Assembly (NCBI GenBank): GCA_025935195.1
Contig: JAICVS010000014.1
Coordinates: 1-52,152 of the forward strand
Length of the DNA: 52,152 nt
Source of the DNA: Ktedonobacterales bacterium
Lineage (GTDB): Bacteria; Chloroflexota; Ktedonobacteria; Ktedonobacterales; JADMIN01
Direction of reading: 5' to 3'
The position numbers and the translations under genes are program-made. This document shows positions 23,857-31,824 of the stretch, in pieces. Positions within the stretch are counted from its first letter, which is position 1. Each line of letters starts with the position of its first letter. A model generated the notes under the pieces. That model saw nothing but the letters and a program-made list of their open reading frames with translations. It was not told where the DNA came from and searched no databases.

Positions 23857-26058
23857 GTGGCGAGCCAGGCGCGCGCGCGGCGGACGACTGGGCAGCCCGC
23901 GGCGGACGTCGATCCGGCGGATGCGGTGGCGACGGCCGACGCTGATGCCGATGCGGATACCGGCGCCGGCGCCGATACGGCCACCGACTATTCTACCGCA
24001 CCGCCAGCGCATGGGGGACTGCTGCTGCGCGCGCGTGACCTGCTGACGCAGCGCAACGAGCCGTTGCCCGCCGCCGAGCTGGCGCGGCACATCTTCGGCA
24101 GCGCGCCGCTCACGCCCGGCCTGTCCTCGCCGTGGGATCGCCTGGTGGAGCAATTGCTGCGCCCGTCGCCGCTCTTCGTGCAAGACGATGCGGGGCATTG
24201 GGGGCTGGCGGCGTGGTCAGTCGCGGCACGCGCGCTGGCGGAGTGCGAGTTCGTCGTGCTGGATGTGGAGACGACGGGTCTCGCGCCTGGCCGGCACCGG
24301 CTGATCGAGGTAGGGGCGGTGGTGGTGTGCGGCACGGAGCTAGGCGCCAACTTCTCGCGGCTCATCAACCCGGAGCGACACATCCCGCGGTTCATCACCA
24401 AGTTCACCGGCATCAGCGAGCGCATGGTAGCGCGTGCGCCGAGCGCCGCGAGTGTGCTGCCGCGCCTGCGCGACTTCATCGCCGAGCGGCCCATCGTCGG
24501 CCACAACATCGGCTTCGACCTGGGCTTCTTGAGCTACGAGGCGGATCGCTGCGGCATCGCCCCGGCCTTCCCATTGGAGGGGGTGGACACCATCGCGCTG
24601 GCGCGGCGCTATCTGACGGGCATGCGCCGCGCCGGGCTGGATCGTGTCGCCGCCGCGCTGCACATTCCGGTGCGCGACCGCCACCGCGCCCTGCCCGACG
24701 CCCATATCACCGCGCGGGTGTTTCTGCTGCTGCTGGCGCGGGCGCGCGAGGAGGGCTGCGAGACGCTGCAAGACCTTTTCCGCGTGCTGGACGGCGTCGC
24801 GCCGTCGCGCTCCGGTCCGTCGCATGCGCGCCCGACGGGGACGATGTACCTGAACCCGGCCTGGCGCCAGCGCTTCCCGACCACGCCCGGCGTCTATCTG
24901 ATGAAAGACGAGCACGGCGAGGTGATCTACGTCGGCAAGGCGAAATGCCTGCGCGACCGGCTGGCGAGCTACTATCACCAGCCGCTCGGCTACACGCGCA
25001 AGATGGACGGCCTGCTGCAGAGCGTGCGCGCGATTGAGACGCGCCAGCTCGGCTCGGAGCTGGAGGCGCTGCTGGTCGAGTCGCGGCTGATCAAGGAGCT
25101 GCAGCCGCGCTATAACGTGCAGCTGCGCAACTACGAGCACTACCCGTTCATCAAGGTGGACGTGCAGCACCCCTATCCGCGCTTCTACGCCACACGTGAC
25201 GTGGCGGCCGACGGCGCGCGCTACTTCGGCCCATTCCGCAGCGGGCGCATCGTGGACGCGACCATCGAGCTGATCCAGAAGGTCTTCCCCATCCGCACCT
25301 GCACGCGCTCGCTGCCGCCGCAGGCGCCCGCCAGCGAGCCATGCCTGCGCTACCACCTGAAGCGCTGCCCGGCGCCGTGTCGTGGCGAGCTGGACGAGGG
25401 GCGCCAGCGGGCGTATCGCGCGGCGGTGGAGGAGGCATGCGCGTTTCTGGGCGGCGAGCGCGACGACCTGCTCGACCGGCTCAAGCGCGAGATGTTCGAG
25501 GCGTCCACGCGCCAGGACTACGAGCGCGCGGCGCGGCTGCGCGACGCCCTGCGCGGCGCCGATCAGGTGTTGCTCGGCCAACGCCTGATCACGGGGGCGG
25601 TGGAGGCGAACAACCTGCTGATCGTCTATCCCTCGGCGGAGCCGGAACATGTCGAGATGTACCTGGTGCGCCACGGGCGGCTGGCGCGGCAGCGGCGCAC
25701 GCCCATCGAGCCGGTGACGCTGGCCGAGGAGCTGCGCGCGCTGGTGAGCGAGGCGGCGGCGCTGGGCAGGCCGCCGGAGCGCGTGGGCAAGGCCGAGGTG
25801 GATCAGATCAATATCATCGCCCGCTGGATCCATCACCATAGCGAGGACGACGAGCGGGCGTTCTTCCGTTTGCCGTCCGATCTGGCGGATGCCGGCGAGG
25901 CGGAGCGCTTCGTCGAGCGGGTGGTGCAAGCTGTGCATGCGCCGCCACCCATGCCGGATGCGATGCCGGATGCGATGGCGGATGAGGAAGGCGACGAGCA
26001 CGAGGGAGGCGAGGAAGCGATCCTCATTCCGCGAACAGGTCGGCGAGGGGATGAGTGA
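23857..26058 (+). CDS. DEDDh exonuclease fused to UvrC/Cho-type GIY-YIG nuclease
   Basis: A 733-residue fusion. After a low-complexity Ala/Asp linker and a helical region, residues ~130-300 form a DnaQ-like exonuclease: LDVETTGL (Asp136, Glu138), VGHNIGFDLGF (Asp221), and His276/Asp281 in HRALPDAH. Residues ~335-430 form a GIY-YIG domain: PGVY, IYVGKAKCLRDRL, and Glu408 in LLVESRLIKELQP. A UvrC-like CPAPC cysteine cluster (Cys482, 496, 504, 508) and a UVR helix pair (about 546-566, DYERAARLRDALRG) follow. The RNase-H-like and helix-hairpin-helix modules of full UvrC are missing, so it is closer to Cho plus an exonuclease. Expected role is 3' incision next to a lesion with end trimming (inference). 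GTG 23857 has GGAGG eight bases upstream. It overlaps the convergent Uma2 remnant by 35 bp. Confidence 0.92.
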   Translation: MASQARARRTTGQPAADVDPADAVATADADADADTGAGADTATDYSTAPPAHGGLLLRARDLLTQRNEPLPAAELARHIFGSAPLTPGLSSPWDRLVEQLLRPSPLFVQDDAGHWGLAAWSVAARALAECEFVVLDVETTGLAPGRHRLIEVGAVVVCGTELGANFSRLINPERHIPRFITKFTGISERMVARAPSAASVLPRLRDFIAERPIVGHNIGFDLGFLSYEADRCGIAPAFPLEGVDTIALARRYLTGMRRAGLDRVAAALHIPVRDRHRALPDAHITARVFLLLLARAREEGCETLQDLFRVLDGVAPSRSGPSHARPTGTMYLNPAWRQRFPTTPGVYLMKDEHGEVIYVGKAKCLRDRLASYYHQPLGYTRKMDGLLQSVRAIETRQLGSELEALLVESRLIKELQPRYNVQLRNYEHYPFIKVDVQHPYPRFYATRDVAADGARYFGPFRSGRIVDATIELIQKVFPIRTCTRSLPPQAPASEPCLRYHLKRCPAPCRGELDEGRQRAYRAAVEEACAFLGGERDDLLDRLKREMFEASTRQDYERAARLRDALRGADQVLLGQRLITGAVEANNLLIVYPSAEPEHVEMYLVRHGRLARQRRTPIEPVTLAEELRALVSEAAALGRPPERVGKAEVDQINIIARWIHHHSEDDERAFFRLPSDLADAGEAERFVERVVQAVHAPPPMPDAMPDAMADEEGDEHEGGEEAILIPRTGRRGDE

Positions 26059-26635
26059 AGCCGGGCAGGATGTCGAAGCCGTTCAGGCTGTCGGTGATGC
26101 CGAGGGTCGCCACCGGCGAATCAGCGCCGGGACGCCAGACGTCCACCTGGCGCGCACGCGGCCAGATGATCCATACCAACCGCACGCCTGAATCAAGATA
26201 GAGCCGGGCTTTGGCGGCCATTTCGGGGCGAAACTGGCTGGGCGAGACGACCTCAGCGACGAGATCGGGGGCGAGACGCGGGATGCCCTGCGCCTCGGCG
26301 CTGCCCAACGGGGCGAGCCGCTCGGCGCACGCGAAGGCGACGTCGGGGATCAGTGCTGTCTCCAGCGATGCGCCGGTGGGTGTGAGGTTGTAGACGCCGT
26401 CGGCGCCAGTCACACGCCCCAGCTTGCGCGGTCGCGCCTACGCGATGAGCAGGCTACCCAGATACAAGGCGATGCTCGACGCGGCGTTTCCTGACCCTGG
26501 CATCCGCACCAGTCTCCCTGCCACGATCTCGTACTGCCAGAGGTCATCGGGAAGCGTCAGCAGATACTCCGCCGTCACGGGATAGGGGGCGTCGGGAACA
26601 GGCTCCGCCCAGGGGGCGATGACATCATGCTTCAT
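26024..26635 (-). pseudogene. Uma2-family (DUF820) nuclease gene with an in-frame TAG
   Basis: Uma2/DUF820 proteins have a PD-(D/E)XK-like fold and are common, multi-copy genes of uncertain role. The upstream part (ATG 26635, GAGAGG seven bases before) reads VTAEYLLTLPDDLWQYEIVAG and stops at TAG 26438-26440. The same frame continues through ARPRKLGRVTGADGVYNL into the nuclease core (IPDVAFA, APDLVAEVVSPSQ, ARLYLDSGVRLVWII). The missing piece is exactly one codon, and TAC to TAG would explain it, so this is one gene with a single nonsense mutation. Restart at GTG 26413 could still give a truncated C-terminal domain. A sequencing error is possible. Confidence 0.8.
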
Positions 26636-26793
26636 TCGGGGCCTCTCCGTCTCGTCCGTGCGCCTCAGATTGGAGTGGGCTATCTGCCATGCGCGCAGTG
26701 TAGCATGCCGGGCCATGCGGCGATTATCCGCCTATTCCCACTTTCCCACTGCCCTGACGCGCTGCGCGGCCCGACCACCGTACCCCCACCGCC

Positions 26794-27390
26794 TCACTCG
26801 CTCGCCAGGTTGCGCAGCGCCCGCATGATCAGGTCTTCGAGGCTGGCGTCGCTGCTTTCGGGCAGGCCACGCGCGGCCATCGCGGCTTGCTGTGGCGTGT
26901 AGCCCAGGCCGGTGAGCGCTTCGACGACCTGCCCGCGCAGGCTGCCGGAAGTGGCGGGCGCGCCGGGCGCGGACGGGCCGAAGGGCATCAGCTTCTCGAA
27001 GCGGGGGCGCAGCTCCAGCACGAGGCGCGCGGCCAGTTTCTTCCCGACGCCGGGGGCTGTCGAGAGGCGGGTGATATCTTCGGTGATCACAGCATCGCGC
27101 AGGCCGGCGGCCGAGAGGCCAGAGAGCAGCGCGAGGCCGATACGCGGGCCGACGCCGCCGACACTCAGCAGCAGCTCGAACATGTCGCGGTCGTCGGGGG
27201 TGGCGAAGCCGTAGAGGCTGAGCGCGTCTTCGCGCACGAAGAGGTGGGTGTGCAGGTGAACTGGCTCGCCGACGTTGAGGCGGGCGAGGGTGGTGAGCGG
27301 GGCGAGCACGCGCAGTGTCACCCCGCCGACCGTGATGAGGGCGCCATCCAGCGTCTTGCCCTCCAGCGTGCCGCGCACCGCCGCGATCAT
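26794..27390 (-). CDS. ruvA: Holliday junction DNA helicase subunit RuvA
   Basis: Tetrameric junction-binding subunit that directs RuvB in branch migration. The 198-residue protein is of normal length: OB-fold N-terminal domain (MIAAVRGTLEGK, then HTHLFVREDALSLYGFATPDDRDMF), helix-hairpin-helix repeats (LLSVGGVGPRIGLALLSG and ITRLSTAPGVGKKLAARLVLEL), and after a flexible Ala/Gly linker a C-terminal UBA-like RuvB-contact domain (QVVEALTGLGYTPQQAAMAA). The ATG has AGGAGG seven bases upstream. It is last in the yebC-ruvC-ruvA run; ruvB is not in the window. Confidence 0.96.
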   Translation of the reverse strand: MIAAVRGTLEGKTLDGALITVGGVTLRVLAPLTTLARLNVGEPVHLHTHLFVREDALSLYGFATPDDRDMFELLLSVGGVGPRIGLALLSGLSAAGLRDAVITEDITRLSTAPGVGKKLAARLVLELRPRFEKLMPFGPSAPGAPATSGSLRGQVVEALTGLGYTPQQAAMAARGLPESSDASLEDLIMRALRNLASE

Positions 27391-27449
27391 GCGTTGCTCC
27401 TCCTCTGTCCTCGACGCTCGCTCATGCCGTCGCCGTCAGAGTCTGTCCG

Positions 27450-27980
27450 TCAGAGTCCACTCAGATGCGAGGTGTGCAGGTGGCAGATGGCGATGGCGGC
27501 GGCGTCGGCGGCGTCGTCCGGCTTGGGCACGCTGTCGAGGCCAAGCAGCACGCGCACCATCTCGCCTACCTGCTCTTTCTTGGCCAGACCGTAGCCATGC
27601 ACCGCCTGTTTCACCTGCATCGGCTTGTACTCAAAGACGCCGAGGCCCGCTTCCGCCGCGACCAGCAGGGCGATGCCGCGCGCCTGGCCGACGGTGACGA
27701 TGGTGGTCACATTCTTGGCGAAGAAAAGCTCTTCGACGGCCATCTCTTTCGGCGTATGATCGCGTACGATGGCGCTGAGCTGTTCGAAGAGGGCGAGGAG
27801 CCGCTGCGGCATGGGCTGGGTCTTGGGCGTCTCGATGACGCCGCACGTTTCCAGCTGCGGACGGCCGCGCCGCTCCTCCACAACGGCGTAGCCCAGCCGT
27901 GCCGTGCCGGGGTCCACCCCGATCACCCGGCGCGGCGCACCGGGTTCATCACGTCGCATGCCTGGCTGTACGCTCGCCAC
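27450..27980 (-). CDS. ruvC: Holliday junction resolvase RuvC
   Basis: Dimeric RNase-H-fold endonuclease that cuts Holliday junctions. The 176-residue protein has the acidic active site in order: Asp23 in IGVDPGTARLGYA, Glu83 in AVEELFFAKN, and the Asp154/155/158 cluster in KPDDAADA. The GVFEYKPMQVKQAVHGYG segment is typical. It starts at GTG 27980 behind GGGAAG, and ATG 27959 is a possible alternative that would shorten the tail before the first strand. It lies 59 bp before ruvA and 23 bp after yebC, in one operon. Confidence 0.96.
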   Translation of the reverse strand: MASVQPGMRRDEPGAPRRVIGVDPGTARLGYAVVEERRGRPQLETCGVIETPKTQPMPQRLLALFEQLSAIVRDHTPKEMAVEELFFAKNVTTIVTVGQARGIALLVAAEAGLGVFEYKPMQVKQAVHGYGLAKKEQVGEMVRVLLGLDSVPKPDDAADAAAIAICHLHTSHLSGL

Positions 27981-28003
27981 CGCGCTTCCCGCCCCTCTCG
28001 CGT

Positions 28004-28765
28004 CTACCCTTCGTACTTCTCGGCAAACTCGTTGGCGATCTCGGCGTTGGTGTAGACGTTCTGCACGTCGTCGAGGTCTTCCAGCCGGTCGATCAGGCGC
28101 AGCGTCTGCATCGCCTCTTTCTCGGCCAGCTCGATCTTGGTCTTGGGGACGAGTGTGCTCTCGGCGCGCAGGATATTGAGCTTCTTCGCTTCGAGCGCCT
28201 GGCGTGCCGCTTCGAGATTGGCCGGCTCGGTGTAGATCGTCAGCTCGGTATCGTCCGGTCCGGCGGGGTCTACGTCTTCGGCGCCGGCGTCGATCGCGTC
28301 CAGGCTCAGCTCGTCGGGATTACGGCCGTCCAGCGAGACTTCGATCACGCCACGCGGCTCGAAGATCCAGTCCACGCAGCCCATCTCGCCCAGGTTGCCG
28401 GCGTTCTTGTTGAAGACGTTGCGCACCTCGGCGGCGGCGCGGTTGCGGTTGTCGGTCATAACCTGCACCATGATCGCGGCCCCGCCAGGCGCATAGCCTT
28501 CGTAGGTGATCTCTTCGAGCTGCATGCCCTCACCACCGCCGCTGGCGCGCTTGATGGTGCGATCGATGTTGTCCATCGGCATGTTCGCCTCACGGGCGCG
28601 CTGGATCGCCATGCGCAGGCGGAAGTTGGCGTCGGGGTCGGGGCCGCCGCCCTCCCGCACCGCGACCACCAGCTCACGGCCGAGCCGCGTGAAGAGCTGG
28701 CCGCGCTTGGCGTCGTTGACGCCTTTCTGACGCCGGATTTGATGCCATTTCGAGTGTCCAGACAT
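28004..28765 (-). CDS. yebC: YebC/PmpR-family protein (TACO1-like)
   Basis: Member of the YebC/TACO1 family, long annotated as a DNA-binding transcription regulator and more recently tied to translation of proline-rich stretches. The 253-residue protein is full length: MSGHSKWHQIRRQKGVNDAK, GPDPDANFRLRMAIQRAREANMP, IDRTIKRASGG, YEGYAPGGAAIMVQVMTDNRNRA and VRNVFNKNAGNLGEMGCVDW are all textbook. It heads the yebC-ruvC-ruvA operon, a widespread arrangement. The promoter is at 28893-28922. Confidence 0.96.
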   Translation of the reverse strand: MSGHSKWHQIRRQKGVNDAKRGQLFTRLGRELVVAVREGGGPDPDANFRLRMAIQRAREANMPMDNIDRTIKRASGGGEGMQLEEITYEGYAPGGAAIMVQVMTDNRNRAAAEVRNVFNKNAGNLGEMGCVDWIFEPRGVIEVSLDGRNPDELSLDAIDAGAEDVDPAGPDDTELTIYTEPANLEAARQALEAKKLNILRAESTLVPKTKIELAEKEAMQTLRLIDRLEDLDDVQNVYTNAEIANEFAEKYEG

Positions 28766-28892
28766 CGCCTCTTCGCCCCCTTACGCCTGTATGACGCCCG
28801 CATGCCCGCTCGCCATCACCAAACGACGCTGTGCCGCGATGACGATGCGGTGGAGTGAGCGCGCTACGTCCGCATGGACGGCGCGCCAGCCT

Positions 28893-28922
28893 ATTGTATC
28901 ATCTGGCGCGGCCCGCGCCCAA
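28893..28922 (-). promoter_or_regulatory. yebC-ruvC-ruvA promoter
   Basis: Minus strand TTGGGC (28917-28922), 18-bp spacer, TACAAT (28893-28898). Predicted start is near 28886, giving a leader of about 120 nt. The -35 lies close to the end of the polyprenyl synthase gene upstream. Confidence 0.55.
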
Positions 28923-28947
28923 GCGGAGGGAGGCGAAGATGAGGGCG

Positions 28948-30090
28948 CTATTCCGCGGCGGCCACGAAGGCGACCAGGGTGTCGAGCAGCGCATGCGCCT
29001 CGCGCGCTTCGGGCGTGTCGCCGGCGGCGTCGTGTAGCGCCGCACGGGCGGTGTCGGCTTCACCGCGCAGGGCGGAACGGACGCGCGCACGCGCGCCGGT
29101 GCGGTCGAGGACGCCCAGGATGATCGCGATCTGGGCCTCGGTCGCGGGGCCTGGCGCGGCGTAGATCGCCGCCAGCTCTTCACGATCTTCCGGCATGGCG
29201 GTCTCCAGCGCGTGGATGATGGGGAGGCTCATCTTCTTGCGGCGCAGGTCGCCGGCGGCGCTCTTGCCCAGCGCTTCGGCGGCCCAGATGCCGAGCAGGT
29301 CGTCGCGTAGCTGGAAGGCCAGGCCGAGCGAGCGGCCGAAGCGGGCAAGCTGGACGGGGAGATCGGCGTCGTCGGGTGCGGCCAGGCGCGCGCCCATCTC
29401 GGCGGCGCAGCTCATCAGGGCGGCGGTTTTGCGCGCGATCATCTCCAGGTACATGGCGGCGGTGATGTCGCGGCGCCCCTCGAAGCGCATGTCGAGGAAT
29501 TGGCCTTCGCACAGCTCCAGGCAGGTGCGGTCTATCAGCTCGGCCAGGCGCACGACGACGGCGGGCGGCACGTCGCTTTCGAGCAGGCGCCAGAGGGCGA
29601 GGCGGGCCATGGCGAAGATGGCGTCGCCGGTGTTGATCGCTTGCGGCACGCCCCACAGCTTCCAGAGGGTGGCGCGGTGGTGGCGATGCTCGTCGCCGTC
29701 CTCGATGTCGTCGTGGACGAGCGAGAAATTGTGAACGAGCTCGACAGAGACGCCGGCCGGGACCGCTCGACGCGCCAGCGCCGCGCGCTCGGCCTGATCC
29801 GCGCCGTGGCGGCCGGCGGCAAGCTCGCAGGCGAGCAATAGCAGGGTTGGGCGAAGGAGCTTGCCGGAGCGCAGGCGCGCGGGGGTGAGGTCGGCGTGGC
29901 GCCAGCCGAAGTGATATTCGATCTGGCCCTGGAACGCGGCGAGCGCGTCGTACACAGGCGAGGTGGGCGAGACGGCGGCGCGCGGCGCGTCATTCACTTG
30001 GGCGACGGCGGCGCGCAGCGCGTCGTTCACCTGGGCGCGGTAGCGGTCGAGCACCGCTTCGAGGTCGCGCGCGGCGGCCGTAACGTCCAT
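28948..30090 (-). CDS. polyprenyl (geranylgeranyl-type) diphosphate synthase
   Basis: Class I trans-isoprenyl diphosphate synthase, 380 residues. It makes a C15-C25+ prenyl diphosphate from IPP and an allylic primer, for quinones, carotenoids or lipids. First aspartate-rich motif is DDIEDGD with upstream LVHNFSLVH. KLLRP earlier and the QFLDMRFEGRRD block follow the pattern. The second motif reads RDDLLGIW, the DDLLG form seen in actinobacterial-type GGPP synthases. Product length is not readable by eye. ATG 30090 is chosen because GGAG lies nine bases upstream. The N-terminus carries an 11-residue duplication (AQVNDALRAAV / AQVNDAPRAAV). Confidence 0.9.
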   Translation of the reverse strand: MDVTAAARDLEAVLDRYRAQVNDALRAAVAQVNDAPRAAVSPTSPVYDALAAFQGQIEYHFGWRHADLTPARLRSGKLLRPTLLLLACELAAGRHGADQAERAALARRAVPAGVSVELVHNFSLVHDDIEDGDEHRHHRATLWKLWGVPQAINTGDAIFAMARLALWRLLESDVPPAVVVRLAELIDRTCLELCEGQFLDMRFEGRRDITAAMYLEMIARKTAALMSCAAEMGARLAAPDDADLPVQLARFGRSLGLAFQLRDDLLGIWAAEALGKSAAGDLRRKKMSLPIIHALETAMPEDREELAAIYAAPGPATEAQIAIILGVLDRTGARARVRSALRGEADTARAALHDAAGDTPEAREAHALLDTLVAFVAAAE

Positions 30091-30124
30091 GATGTTCCGC
30101 TCCATGTTTCTGTCTGGTATGGAA

Positions 30125-30162
30125 GTCCTCACCCTCGGCCCCTCTCTGTGGTGAGAGGGAGC
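30125..30162. repeat. CCTCACCCCC hairpin repeat, copy 6 (degenerate)
   Basis: TCCTCACCCTCGGCCCCTCTC then GTGAGAGGGA; the stem is only about six pairs (CCTCTC/GAGAGG). It sits between the zinc-finger membrane protein and the prenyl synthase start. Confidence 0.5.
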
Positions 30163-30165
30163 ATG

Positions 30166-30642
30166 TCACAGCGCTTTGGTGGCAATCAGGAAGGCCAGCG
30201 CGCCAGCGGCCGAGAGCAGGGCGGCCCAACGGCCGGCGCCGCGCAATCCGCCGAGGCCGCGCAGCGGCGCGCAGACCGAGCAGTAGCGCGTGACGTGGTG
30301 GTAGCGATGGCTGCGGAGGTGATCGCGCACCAGCTCGACGCGCTCGTCGCGCTGGCGGGTGTGGCGCTCGGCGCAGATGTAGCGGCCGCAGCCCGCGCAG
30401 GCGCCCGCATCAATATAGTGGGCAAAGACGGAGGTGGACCACTGTTGCGGGCGGACGGGGACGCCGCAGACGTAGCAGATGGTCTCGGCGGCGTGACGGG
30501 CCAGCCGCGCGACGCAGGGATTGTGGTCCTCGAAGCCGAAGTGGTCTATGCAGAGGCTGCGGCGGCAGACGGTGCAGCGTCCGGCCGACTCCAACCCGCA
30601 CTCCCGGCACGAGGGGACGGGATACACGCCCATCTGGGCCAT
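30166..30642 (-). CDS. cysteine-rich zinc-finger protein with C-terminal membrane anchor
   Basis: Not assigned to a family. The 158-residue protein has at least five Cys pairs or clusters (CRECG, CTVCRRSLC, CYVC, CAGCGRYIC, CSVC) with interspersed histidines (HFGFEDH, HYIDAG, ERHTRQ). The spacing suggests tandem B-box or treble-clef zinc fingers. A final hydrophobic helix (WAALLSAAGALAFLIATKA) suggests a tail anchor with the fingers in the cytoplasm. ATG 30642 is preceded by GGGAG. It has its own promoter at 30680-30709. Protein-protein or nucleic-acid binding is likely but unproven. Confidence 0.65.
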   Translation of the reverse strand: MAQMGVYPVPSCRECGLESAGRCTVCRRSLCIDHFGFEDHNPCVARLARHAAETICYVCGVPVRPQQWSTSVFAHYIDAGACAGCGRYICAERHTRQRDERVELVRDHLRSHRYHHVTRYCSVCAPLRGLGGLRGAGRWAALLSAAGALAFLIATKAL

Positions 30643-30679
30643 ATCCGCGCTCCCTTCGCTGCCGGTCTATATCCCGCTG

Positions 30680-30709
30680 AGTATAACAGCGGCGAGGCGA
30701 GGTGGTCAA
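30680..30709 (-). promoter_or_regulatory. promoter of the zinc-finger membrane protein gene
   Basis: Minus strand TTGACC (30704-30709), 18-bp spacer, TG-extended TATACT (30680-30685); predicted start is near 30673, about 30 nt before the ATG. Confidence 0.65.
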
Positions 30710-30738
30710 GCGCGGCGGGGCGGTGGGCCAGAGCGGCG

Positions 30739-31383
30739 TTACTGGATGAGCACGGTCGTCTGGCCGACGGCGGAGCCGTGCGGGATGCCGGGATTGTGTT
30801 GTGCCTGGTTAGCAGTACCTTGATGCCACTCGGCGACGGTGGCAAGGAGGGTGTAGCGGGCTCCGGGTATGGCGGGCGAGCCGGCCGCGGATGCGGTGGC
30901 GGAGAGGTCGGCGTCGTAGATCCAGGTGTGCGCGGCACCGGCAGGGAGGGTCGGGCTCAGGTCCGTGAGGGTGTCGTCGAGAATGCAGGCCGTCGTATCT
31001 TGCGGGGCATACCAGGTGAGACGGCCGAGCACGTCGAGCAGCGCGAGTTGGATGGGGTTGGGAGAGTGGCACATGGGGATCAGGAGGGCGATGGGGGACA
31101 CGGTGCGGTTGGTGACGGTTACGGCGACGATCAGGTGGACATCGCCAGTAGCGGCATGGCCGCGTTGGGTGGATGAGACATCCACCTGGACGGGAGTGGC
31201 GGTGCGGGCGGCTTCGGCGGAGCGGGTGGCGGTCGCCGAGGCGATATGGGTGGCGTCGGAGCGGGGCGTGGAGATGGAAGGCGCGGAGGTAGCGCAGGCG
31301 GAGAGGGTGAGCATCAGGAACAGGGCGGCGAGCAGAGCATAGGCGGGGAGGCGCTTGTGGTGGCCGATGGGCTGGATGGACAT
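30739..31383 (-). CDS. lipoprotein of unknown function
   Basis: A 214-residue lipoprotein: short basic start (GHHKRLP), hydrophobic core, and the lipobox TLSAC. A Ser/Thr/Ala-rich linker typical of the region after an anchored Cys follows. The remainder is strand-rich (HLIVAVTVTNRTVSPIALLIP, TWYAPQDTTACILDD, TLPAGAAHTWIYDAD, ARYTLLATVAEW), consistent with an Ig-like or DUF4352-like beta-sandwich; two cysteines could form a disulfide. ATG 31383 follows AGAGGG. An extended -10 (TGCTATGCT, TATGCT 31427-31432) lies upstream. Confidence 0.7.
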   Translation of the reverse strand: MSIQPIGHHKRLPAYALLAALFLMLTLSACATSAPSISTPRSDATHIASATATRSAEAARTATPVQVDVSSTQRGHAATGDVHLIVAVTVTNRTVSPIALLIPMCHSPNPIQLALLDVLGRLTWYAPQDTTACILDDTLTDLSPTLPAGAAHTWIYDADLSATASAAGSPAIPGARYTLLATVAEWHQGTANQAQHNPGIPHGSAVGQTTVLIQ

Positions 31384-31683
31384 GGCGACGTACCCTCTGG
31401 TGAGACAGGCATACGGCTTGCGCGACAGCATAGCACATGAGCGGGGATGATAGAAGGAGCGGGGATGATAGAAGGAGTGAGCAGGAGCAGGGCAGCGGAA
31501 GGTGGATGGGAATGGTGTAGTAAAGGAGTTGGAGGCGTGGCAGGGCTGGCTGGCGATTGCAATCGCGCCTGGAGGGCCTAGCGGCCGCGAAGTCCGTCGT
31601 CACGCATACAGCTTCATGGCGATGGATGTCTTGGCTGAGTGTGGGCGCTGAGGATGGTCGTGAGATAGGGGGTCCACGATATA
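31384..31683. other. intergenic region with an 18-bp direct repeat
   Basis: Divergent spacer between the lipoprotein and the TPR gene. It holds an extended -10 for the lipoprotein (31427-31432, minus strand) and two tandem copies of an 18-bp unit starting GCGGGGATGATAGAAGGA (31441-31458 and 31459-31476). Nothing else was recognised. Confidence 0.55.
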
Positions 31684-31712
31684 TTGGCCGGAGGCGGAGG
31701 AAGGGGTATAAT
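31684..31712 (+). promoter_or_regulatory. promoter of the TPR membrane protein gene
   Basis: TTGGCC (31684-31689), 17-bp spacer, perfect TATAAT (31707-31712); predicted start is near 31719. Confidence 0.65.
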
Positions 31713-31824
31713 GAAGGCTGATAATCTCAGCACTCATCGGCGTTCTGCCGATCATGCAATGCTATGCGTGCCGCTCTGATCGCCAGTGGGGCGCGGTCGG
31801 GGCGAGGAAAGACGAGAGCGATAC

